Below are positions 1 to 5,146 of a stretch of DNA of 5,146 bases, piece after piece. The notes under the pieces are model-generated. The model searched no databases. It was not told where the DNA came from and worked only from the letters and a program-made list of their open reading frames with translations. This DNA is from Bacteroidales bacterium (GTDB taxonomy: Bacteria; Bacteroidota; Bacteroidia; Bacteroidales; VadinHA17). The translations under genes were made by a program, and so were the position numbers. Position 1 is the first letter of the stretch. Each line of letters starts with the position of its first letter. The stretch lies in the NCBI GenBank assembly GCA_017882245.1, contig JADGPV010000028.1:1-5146 (forward strand), given 5' to 3'.

Positions 1-9
1 AATCGCATA

Positions 10-492
10 TCAAAGTAGGTTTGATTTGGTGAATCGCAGCGGCATCAGAGATTCAACGCTGTCAATAACAATTGTTTTCTCTTTTCCTGTGAGTATAACT
101 TTAATCGGATGCCCTTGTCTTTGTTCCTCTTCAATGAGCATCTGGCGGCAGTTACCGCATGGAGGAACCGGCTCGCGGGTCAGAATGCCGCCCGACAGGG
201 CTGCGACGGCGATGGCAACCGGCCTCTTTCCGGGATAATTTGAGACAGCATAGGAAATAGCAGTCTTCTCGGCACAGCTCCCTGAAGGGAAAGCAGCGTT
301 CTCGACATTGGCCCCTCTTACAACAGTGCCATCGTCAAACAGGATGGCGGCTCCAACCATAAAATGTGAATAGGGAGCATAAGCCCCCGAAGCTGCAAGG
401 ACTGCCTCTTCAATAAGCTTCTTGTCAGCATGCGGCATCTCATTGCTGTCATGATATTCCCTGTAAAACATCCTGACTTCTCTTTCTTTCAT
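10..492 (-). CDS. cdd: Cytidine deaminase
   Basis: Zinc-dependent cytosolic enzyme of pyrimidine salvage that deaminates cytidine and deoxycytidine to uridine and deoxyuridine. The 160-residue product shows the full family signature. APYSHFMVGAA lies at about 39-49. Asn62 and Glu64 sit in the ribose-binding ANVEN stretch. CAEKTA supplies zinc ligand Cys73 and catalytic Glu75, and PCGNC supplies zinc ligands Cys112 and Cys115. Three cysteine ligands and a length near 130-160 residues match the small homotetrameric class rather than the larger dimeric E. coli type, which uses a histidine. Start: ATG at 492 gives a typical N-terminal extension. Met8 is a possible later start. No Shine-Dalgarno sequence is visible. 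The gene is transcribed away from the glucosaminidase gene across a 105-base gap, so it probably has its own promoter. Only 9 bases lie beyond its stop, so its downstream neighbour is unknown. Family identity is very secure. Confidence 0.96.
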   Translation of the reverse strand: MKEREVRMFYREYHDSNEMPHADKKLIEEAVLAASGAYAPYSHFMVGAAILFDDGTVVRGANVENAAFPSGSCAEKTAISYAVSNYPGKRPVAIAVAALSGGILTREPVPPCGNCRQMLIEEEQRQGHPIKVILTGKEKTIVIDSVESLMPLRFTKSNLL

Positions 493-516
493 AAATTACA
501 GTGATTTCTGGAAGGA

Positions 517-551
517 TAAAAGTAATAATATTTTTTCTCTGGCGTCAGAAA
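517..551 (-). promoter_or_regulatory. Possible promoter for cytidine deaminase
   Basis: On the minus strand TACTTTTA (524 to 517) matches 7 of 8 positions of the Bacteroidota -7 consensus TAnnTTTG. It ends 24 bases before the cdd start codon. TTTCTG (551 to 546) lies 21 bases upstream and could serve as a poor -33 element, where TTTG is expected. The region is AT-rich, so a near match can arise by chance. This is inference from motif and position only. Confidence 0.25.
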
Positions 552-575
552 TTTCAGCGGTTGATGACATTTTTA

Positions 576-583
576 TATTTTTG
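576..583 (+). promoter_or_regulatory. Candidate -7 element for the glucosaminidase gene
   Basis: TATTTTTG is a perfect match to the TAnnTTTG -7 element used by the primary sigma factor of Bacteroidota, and it is followed by C as is often seen. It ends 14 bases before the ATG at 598, which implies a 5' leader of only about 5-10 bases. No good -33 TTTG is seen at the usual distance. The nearest TTG (561-563) is only 12 bases upstream, which is too close. The very short leader and missing -33 box keep confidence moderate. Confidence 0.38.
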
Positions 584-597
584 CCAAAACTGCTCTG

Positions 598-1671
598 ATG
601 AGACATTTCCCGGGATACATATTTATTGTTCTGATTCTGTTATTATATTCCTGCAGTCCTTCGCGAAAGACTGCCAGGACATCTCAACCCGTTTCAGCAA
701 CACCCTTCTACGCTATTGAATATCTTAATAAATACAGCTCTCTGGCTGTAAGTGAGATGCGCAGGACAGGCATCCCGGCAAGCATAACGCTGGCGCAGGG
801 GATGCTTGAATCTGATTACGGACGCAGCACGCTGGCCATACTGGGCAATAATCATTTCGGCATAAAATGCCATAACGACTGGCAGGGAGAGAGAATATTC
901 TATGACGATAACCGCAGGGGAGAATGTTTCAGGTCGTACCACAGCGCTGAGGAATCTTACAGGGACCATTCTGATTTTCTTGTTTCGGGTTCACGTTACA
1001 GTGATCTCTTCAGGTTAAGCAATACTGATTATAAAAGCTGGGCTCGCGGGCTCAAGGAGGCAGGTTATGCTACTGATCCGAAGTATCCGGATTTGCTTAT
1101 AAAAAAAATTAATGACTACGGGCTGCACGCGTATGATATCGGCCAGGTAAGTTCCTTGGTAAACAAAGCACCAGCCGCTACAGTACCAAAGCAGACATCG
1201 CCGCAAACATCTCCGTCACCGGTTCAGAAAACAGCTGACACAGTGCTGGTTATGCCTGTCCAGGCCACTGCTGATAATGGCGGGGCTCAGCCGGAGGCAG
1301 AGATGCCGATAAAGGTCATAAGCCTTCATACCGGAAGAAATATCCAGGAGACTAACAACGTGCAGTTTGTTATGGCGGAAGGGAATGATACCTATGAATC
1401 CCTGGCGGAAGAGTTTCAGCTTCTTTCATGGGAGATAAGGCGCTATAATGATGCTCCCCCCGGTGCTCAACTGCAGCCCGGACAGGTCATCTATCTGCAA
1501 CCAAAGCGAAACAGGGCGGCAGAGGGTAACTCCATATACGTTGTAAAAGCAGGTGAAACTATGTATTACCTGTCACAAAAGTATGCCGTCAGGCTTTCAT
1601 CATTATATAAGATGAATGTGATGGATGAGGGAACAGAATGTGTCCCGGGACAGAAAGTCAGAATCAGGTAG
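598..1671 (+). CDS. Lipoprotein N-acetylglucosaminidase with two LysM repeats
   Basis: Predicted envelope peptidoglycan hydrolase of 357 residues. The N-terminus is a lipoprotein signal: a hydrophobic core at about 7-17, then LLYSC with Cys19 as the lipidation site. Residues about 40-180 form a glucosaminidase domain of the FlgJ C-terminal / endo-beta-N-acetylglucosaminidase type, which cleaves glycan strands. It contains AQGMLESDYGRS with probable catalytic Glu71, the GNNHFGIK motif at 83-90, and the YATDPKYP motif at 157-164. A Pro/Thr/Ser/Gln-rich linker spans about 185-235. Two LysM-type peptidoglycan-binding repeats follow, about 255-302 (divergent) and 312-357 (clearer, YVVKAGETMYYLSQKY, ending VPGQKVRIR). 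No acidic surface-export signal follows Cys19, so I infer a periplasm-facing anchor. An in-frame stop at 565-567 with no ATG in between supports the start at 598. No Shine-Dalgarno sequence is seen. It is monocistronic here, divergent from cdd and convergent with fmt. The exact bond cleaved and the physiological role cannot be read from sequence. Confidence 0.9.
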   Translation: MRHFPGYIFIVLILLLYSCSPSRKTARTSQPVSATPFYAIEYLNKYSSLAVSEMRRTGIPASITLAQGMLESDYGRSTLAILGNNHFGIKCHNDWQGERIFYDDNRRGECFRSYHSAEESYRDHSDFLVSGSRYSDLFRLSNTDYKSWARGLKEAGYATDPKYPDLLIKKINDYGLHAYDIGQVSSLVNKAPAATVPKQTSPQTSPSPVQKTADTVLVMPVQATADNGGAQPEAEMPIKVISLHTGRNIQETNNVQFVMAEGNDTYESLAEEFQLLSWEIRRYNDAPPGAQLQPGQVIYLQPKRNRAAEGNSIYVVKAGETMYYLSQKYAVRLSSLYKMNVMDEGTECVPGQKVRIR

Positions 1672-1680
1672 TGCTGTCTG

Positions 1681-2658
1681 TCAGGCAATAACCCAACCGG
1701 CCAGGTTAAAGCCCCTGAGAAACTCAGATGAAGTCATTTTTTTTCTTCCTTCTGGCTGAAGCGAGAGTATTTCGATCTCACCTGAGTCGCAGGTAATGAA
1801 TAGCCTGGATTTCTCCCTGACAACCAATATGCCGGACTGTGAAGGCATACCTGCTGTCACGGGGCCATCTTCCGTGCCAAGCCTGCTTTCAAACAGTTTA
1901 AGACGGAGTGTTTTATTTTCCGATTTAATTGTCGTGACCGCTCCCGGATAGGGAGACAGACCCCTGATTTTGTTATGTATTCTGACAGCTTCTTCTTTCC
2001 AGTCAACTACGGTATCGGAAGGGAAAATCTTCGGAGCAGTATGAATGATAACGTCGGGTTCTGTTTTCTGAGGTACAGGATTCAGTTTCCCTTCATGTAA
2101 TCCTTTAACTGTCTCCACAACAAGCCCGGCTCCTATTTCCATCAGGCGATCGTACAAGCTGCCTGCATTATCGCCTGGAAATATTTCGGTCTCTCTTGAA
2201 AGCAATATTTTACCTGTGTCAATTTCTTTGTCTATCAGAAAAGTGGTAACGCCCGTCCTGGTCTCACCATTGATTATGGCATGATTAACAGGTGCGGCGC
2301 CACGGTATTGCGGAAGGAGTGAGGCGTGGAGGTTAAACGTACCCATCCGGGGTATACTCCATACCTCTTCAGGAAGCATCCGGAATGCAACCACAACGAA
2401 GATGTCAGCATTGAGATCTTTTAGCGCGCTCACAAAACTGCTGTCACGTAACCGTTCAGGCTGTAGCAGGGGAAGACGGTTCGCCACGGCATAATCTTTT
2501 ACAGGGGTGGTGGCAAGCTTCTGTCCGCGGCCTGCAGGTTTATCGGGTGCAGTGACGACGCACGCTACAGAGTATCCGTTCTCGTGAAGGGCACGGAGGC
2601 TCGCAACAGCGAACCACGGGGTGCCCATGAATACTATCCGTGGAAGGGTCTCAGTCAT
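1681..2658 (-). CDS. fmt: Methionyl-tRNA formyltransferase
   Basis: Cytosolic enzyme that transfers the formyl group of 10-formyltetrahydrofolate to Met-tRNA(fMet), producing the bacterial initiator tRNA. The 325-residue length is usual for the family. The N-terminal Rossmann-like catalytic domain (about 6-210) begins RIVFMGTPWFAV. PDKPAGRGQKL at 38-48 corresponds to the tRNA-contacting loop. The catalytic triad of the formyltransferase fold is present as Asn109 and His111 (in FNLHASLLPQYRGAAP) and Asp147 (in IDKEIDTGKI). The C-terminal OB-like domain follows the HNKIRGLSPYPGA hinge at 228-240 and contains LRLKLFES and the late LQPEGRKKMTS motif. The start at 2658 overlaps the end of ribBA by 8 bases (ATGACTGA), so translation is probably coupled. 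It is the last gene of the unit, and its stop lies 9 bases from the stop of the convergent glucosaminidase gene. The usual partner, peptide deformylase (def), is not next to it. Confidence 0.97.
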   Translation of the reverse strand: MTETLPRIVFMGTPWFAVASLRALHENGYSVACVVTAPDKPAGRGQKLATTPVKDYAVANRLPLLQPERLRDSSFVSALKDLNADIFVVVAFRMLPEEVWSIPRMGTFNLHASLLPQYRGAAPVNHAIINGETRTGVTTFLIDKEIDTGKILLSRETEIFPGDNAGSLYDRLMEIGAGLVVETVKGLHEGKLNPVPQKTEPDVIIHTAPKIFPSDTVVDWKEEAVRIHNKIRGLSPYPGAVTTIKSENKTLRLKLFESRLGTEDGPVTAGMPSQSGILVVREKSRLFITCDSGEIEILSLQPEGRKKMTSSEFLRGFNLAGWVIA

Positions 2659-3895
2659 TTTCGCCCTTTATTGGCGTCTTATAGCGTGACAGGTTATGCC
2701 CCATTTTTGTCGCCTTGGTCTCAAGGTAGAATGAGTTGAACGGGTTTGGCGGGATAACCAGAGGTATGGCTTCAACTATGGTGATACCATATCCCTCAAG
2801 CCCTGCTCTTTTAACTGGGTTATTGGAGATAAGCTTTACCTTGCCAAGGCCTATACCGCGCATAATATTTGCTCCGATACCGTAGTCGCGCTCATCTTCG
2901 CGGAATCCCAGTTCGATATTTGCTTCGACAGTATCACGACCCTGTTCCTGGAGCTTATATGTGCGTATCTTATTGATCAGACCAATACCTCTTCCTTCCT
3001 GGTTAAGATAGATTATTGCTCCCTTGCCGGCTTCGTTTACCATCTGCATAGCCTTATGCAGTTGCGGACCGCAGTCACATCTCTTTGAGCCGAAGATGTC
3101 GCCGGTGAAGCATGAGGAATGAACCCGCACCAGCACAGGTTCATCCTTTGTCCCCGTGCCTTTAACCAGGGCTGCATGTTCAAGACCATTGCTGATCTGT
3201 CTGAAAGGAATGAAATCAAAATCGCCGAATTCGGTCGGAAGCTTTACCTGTTCGCCCATCTCAACGATAGATTCAATACCCAACCGGTAGCGAATGAGAT
3301 CTATTATCGTGACTACTTTGATGTCGTGCTTCATTGATATTTTGAGGAGGTCAGGAAGGCGGGCCATCGAGCCGTCCTCATTCATTATCTCGACGAGTAC
3401 GCCGCCGGGGTGTAGTCCCGCAAGGCGGGTAAGATCAACGGTAGCCTCGGTATGACCAGCTCTTCGCAATACGCCTTTGGACATTGCTTTCAGCGGGAAT
3501 ATGTGCCCGGGACGACCCAGCTGTGACGGTTTGGTGGCCGGATCGACCAATGCTCTGATTGTCAGAGCCCTGTCGCGTGCGGATATGCCGGTAGTAGTTT
3601 CGGGGCTCAGAAAGTCGACTGAAACGGTGAACTGTGTCTCATGCAGGGAGGTGTTATGACCCACCATCATATTCAGATCAAGGTCGTTGCAGCGTTCTTC
3701 GGGCAGAGGCACACATATCAGACCACGGCCATATGTAGCCATGAAATTGACTATCTCAGGGGTGATCAGCTCTGCTGCGCAGATAAAATCACCTTCATTT
3801 TCCCTGTCTTCATCATCAACAACAATGACAATCCTGCCCGCCCTTATCTCCTCGATTGCTTCGTTAATGCTGTTAAGGCTGTGGTTTTCAGTCAT
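2651..3895 (-). CDS. ribBA: RibBA: DHBP synthase / GTP cyclohydrolase II
   Basis: Bifunctional cytosolic enzyme for the two entry steps of riboflavin synthesis. The RibB half converts ribulose 5-phosphate to 3,4-dihydroxy-2-butanone 4-phosphate plus formate. The RibA half opens GTP to the diaminopyrimidine precursor, formate and pyrophosphate. From the start at 3895 it has 414 residues. RibB (about 1-205) has the acidic metal-binding DDEDRENEGD at 27-36 and RAGHTEATVDL at 145-155. RibA (about 210-405) has zinc ligands Cys262, Cys273 and Cys275 (SSCFTGDIFGSKRCDCG), QEGRGIGL at 299-306, DERDYG with Asp334 and Arg336 (matching Asp126 and Arg128 of E. coli RibA), and NNPVKRAGL at 358-366. Both halves look active. 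Start choice: ATG 3895 lies one base after the glycosyltransferase stop (TGAGATG) and fits the usual N-terminal length. An ATG at 3928 would add 11 residues, overlap the upstream gene by 32 bases, and has an AGAGGG before it, so it remains possible. Confidence 0.96.
   Translation of the reverse strand: MTENHSLNSINEAIEEIRAGRIVIVVDDEDRENEGDFICAAELITPEIVNFMATYGRGLICVPLPEERCNDLDLNMMVGHNTSLHETQFTVSVDFLSPETTTGISARDRALTIRALVDPATKPSQLGRPGHIFPLKAMSKGVLRRAGHTEATVDLTRLAGLHPGGVLVEIMNEDGSMARLPDLLKISMKHDIKVVTIIDLIRYRLGIESIVEMGEQVKLPTEFGDFDFIPFRQISNGLEHAALVKGTGTKDEPVLVRVHSSCFTGDIFGSKRCDCGPQLHKAMQMVNEAGKGAIIYLNQEGRGIGLINKIRTYKLQEQGRDTVEANIELGFREDERDYGIGANIMRGIGLGKVKLISNNPVKRAGLEGYGITIVEAIPLVIPPNPFNSFYLETKATKMGHNLSRYKTPIKGEND
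2664..2669 (-). promoter_or_regulatory. Shine-Dalgarno-like sequence before fmt
   Basis: Inside the last codons of ribBA, AAAGGG (minus strand, 2669 to 2664) lies 5 bases before the fmt ATG. It supports the start at 2658 within the 8-base overlap. It sits in a small potential hairpin, CGCC/GGCG at 2662-2665 and 2673-2676, which is only a 4-bp stem. Weak evidence, because this phylum relies little on Shine-Dalgarno pairing. Confidence 0.3.
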
Positions 3896-3896
3896 C

Positions 3897-5075
3897 TCAG
3901 ACACGTTTTGTGGGTTCCCATATTCCATTTTTTATCCCTCTTACTGCCTTCACAAACCCTGCTGCCAGTGCTGCATTCATCAGCAGGAACTGTGTCACAT
4001 AACGTAGTGGTTTTATTGCCCTGCCGGACTTTTCAAGCATCAGATCCGGCGCCGGTAAAAGTATTAAAATTACCTGAACGGCTGCCAGGCAAAAATATAA
4101 AACAGAACGCCCTGAAAGAATGACCGTTGTCATAAAAAAGAGGGTCAGGAACAGAGGGGTGAACCATCGCAGGACCTTATGCGAAAAGAATGCGAATGAG
4201 GTTTTGAATTTTCCTGAGGGGAAAGGCCCGAAGCGAAAGAGATTCTGGAAAGAACCGGCTGCTATCCTCACTCTTCTTCTGAACTGACTTGCGATGTCAG
4301 GCTGCGTGTCTTCAGTGACAGCGGCTTCTGCAACATTGAAAGAGTCGAAACCTTTACGTAAAACTGTCAATCCGACATACAGATCATCTACAAGTGTGTT
4401 GTCTGGTATTTCGGGGAAGAGTTCACGTCGCACTGCATAACATCCTCCGTACGGGCCTGTCATTGCGCCCCATGACTCGCCCTCGGCTCTCCGCAGGGAG
4501 GTTTCGAATCTGGTGTACATAGTTTCCTGCCTTATCACACCATGACCCGGTGATATCGAAGGAATGACTGTGGCATCACACAACCCTGTCCTGGGAGAAG
4601 CGAAACCTGAGGCAAGCAGCCTTATTGTCCCGGGCGAGAAGATGACATTTGCATCCGTGATTATGAGAATATTGCCTTTTGCCATTGAAGCCAGTTTGTT
4701 GAGCATGGCAGCCTTGCCCTTCCTTACCGGACTCATGTGATATTTGATCCTGGTTTCCGAAGCTTCAAATTTTTCCATTATCTCATCCGTGCCATCATCA
4801 GAGGCATCTGAGCCGACCAGGAATTCTGTCAGCTCAGCAGGGTAATCTGACGCCAGCATACTGCGGATCTTTTCGCCCAGCACCTTTTCCTCGTTATATA
4901 TTGATATGATGACAGATACAAAAGGAAGAGATGTTGCGGCTTTCAGCTGCTGTTTATCGTTTATCGTTTTTTGTTTTTCGCGGAAGGCAGCGAGGGTGAA
5001 GACCAGGGCCGGGTATAACAGGTATGTCCAGGCCAGCAGGACGGCAGTTATCAGAAGTATTGTCTCAGCGGCCAT
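3897..5075 (-). CDS. Membrane-anchored family 2 glycosyltransferase
   Basis: Predicted inner-membrane GT-A glycosyltransferase that moves a sugar from a nucleotide donor during polysaccharide or glycan assembly. From ATG 5075 it has 392 residues. An N-terminal membrane helix lies at about 4-31. The catalytic domain starts VSVIISIYNEE (53-63), continues with the nucleotide-binding SDASDDGTDE (89-98), and has TDAN (140-143) at the DxD-like metal site. GPYGGCYAVRRE (207-218), the VDDLYVG acidic pair Asp230/Asp231 as probable base, and QFRRRVR (264-270), resembling the QxxRW region of processive enzymes, follow. Three C-terminal membrane segments lie at about 301-322, 324-342 and 359-378. This layout resembles the BcsA/IcaA-like COG1215 group, but the sugar and product cannot be read from sequence. 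An ATG at 5129 would add 18 polar residues and overlap the upstream reading frame by 65 bases. ATG 5075 puts the membrane helix at the N-terminus and overlaps by only 11 bases, so I prefer it. Confidence 0.88.
   Translation of the reverse strand: MAAETILLITAVLLAWTYLLYPALVFTLAAFREKQKTINDKQQLKAATSLPFVSVIISIYNEEKVLGEKIRSMLASDYPAELTEFLVGSDASDDGTDEIMEKFEASETRIKYHMSPVRKGKAAMLNKLASMAKGNILIITDANVIFSPGTIRLLASGFASPRTGLCDATVIPSISPGHGVIRQETMYTRFETSLRRAEGESWGAMTGPYGGCYAVRRELFPEIPDNTLVDDLYVGLTVLRKGFDSFNVAEAAVTEDTQPDIASQFRRRVRIAAGSFQNLFRFGPFPSGKFKTSFAFFSHKVLRWFTPLFLTLFFMTTVILSGRSVLYFCLAAVQVILILLPAPDLMLEKSGRAIKPLRYVTQFLLMNAALAAGFVKAVRGIKNGIWEPTKRV
3936..3941 (-). promoter_or_regulatory. Shine-Dalgarno-like sequence before alternative ribBA start
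   Basis: AGAGGG (minus strand, 3941 to 3936) lies 7 bases upstream of the ATG at 3928, inside the glycosyltransferase coding sequence. It could load ribosomes for the longer 425-residue RibBA, or it could simply be part of the Arg-Gly-Ile codons of the upstream gene. It is recorded because it bears directly on which ribBA start is used. Confidence 0.25.
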
Positions 5076-5146
5076 CACAGATCTTTTTATAGAACGCCAG
5101 CAATCCGGATGTCTGTTCAAGGTTGTCAAATCTGTTTTTTACCAGT
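5065..5146 (-). CDS. C-terminal tail of an upstream gene, cut by window edge
   Basis: A minus-strand reading frame is open from the window edge (first full codon at 5145) to a TGA at 5067-5065, giving the last 26 residues of a protein. The peptide begins LVKNRFDNLEQTSGLL and ends FYKKICDGR. Its mix of charged, aromatic and aliphatic residues looks like a genuine C-terminal helix. Its stop overlaps the preferred start of the family 2 glycosyltransferase by 11 bases, as expected for adjacent genes in one operon. The RFDNLE...LLAFYKKI pattern is reminiscent of the last helix of family 4 glycosyltransferases, but 26 residues cannot establish a family. It is too short to tell from a chance open frame with certainty. 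Confidence 0.6.
   Translation of the reverse strand, partial: LVKNRFDNLEQTSGLLAFYKKICDGR

Noticed and set aside
501..719. A 72-codon plus-strand open frame overlapping the start of the glucosaminidase gene.
   Set aside because: It runs into the signal peptide region of a well-supported gene in another frame and has no domain or initiation signal of its own.
1101..1108. Run of eight A in the glucosaminidase gene, a possible slippage or frameshift site.
   Set aside because: The frame continues intact through the rest of the domain and both LysM repeats, and the run encodes a plausible Lys-Lys pair. No sign of programmed frameshifting.
1641..1652. Perfect 12-base palindrome TGTCCCGGGACA near the end of the glucosaminidase gene.
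   Set aside because: It has no loop and no T-tract, and it lies wholly in coding sequence for the conserved LysM ending, so it is neither a terminator nor a supported operator.
3893..3899. Shared ATGACTGA at the starts of ribBA and fmt.
   Set aside because: Both proteins simply begin Met-Thr-Glu. An 8-base match at two start codons with overlap constraints is easily coincidence.
3641..4123. A 160-codon open frame on the plus strand.
   Set aside because: It is antisense to the start of ribBA and the end of the glycosyltransferase, both of which have clear family motifs. Its translation shows no recognisable domain.

Overview
The window reads as a compact, gene-dense stretch of an ordinary bacterial chromosome, most likely from the Bacteroidota. 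The support is a Bacteroidota-like fused RibBA, a cytidine deaminase of the small all-cysteine zinc type, a lipoprotein glucosaminidase with LysM repeats, mostly weak or absent Shine-Dalgarno sequences, and one perfect match to the TAnnTTTG -7 promoter element of that phylum. This placement comes from sequence character alone and stops at phylum level. I see no mobile element, CRISPR array, tRNA or rRNA.

Layout, left to right. Positions 10-492 (-) encode cytidine deaminase. Positions 493-597 are an AT-rich divergent intergenic region that must hold promoters for both flanking genes. Positions 598-1671 (+) encode a lipoprotein N-acetylglucosaminidase with two C-terminal LysM repeats. It converges on the next gene with only 9 bases between the stop codons. 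Positions 1681-5146 (-) form one tightly packed transcription unit. Read 5' to 3' it holds the last 26 codons of an unidentified upstream gene, a membrane-anchored family 2 glycosyltransferase, ribBA (riboflavin precursor synthesis) and fmt (formylation of initiator Met-tRNA). Successive genes overlap by 11 bases, are separated by 1 base, and overlap by 8 bases, so translational coupling is likely.

Functionally this mixes housekeeping metabolism (pyrimidine salvage, riboflavin synthesis, translation initiation) with envelope work (peptidoglycan hydrolysis, polysaccharide synthesis). The four complete catalytic genes with well-known motifs keep their key residues and have normal lengths, so none looks broken. 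I found no undescribed system. The points worth a second look are start-site choices, an edge gene visible only as its C-terminal tail, the unusual pairing of fmt with ribBA, and the very tight convergent junction.
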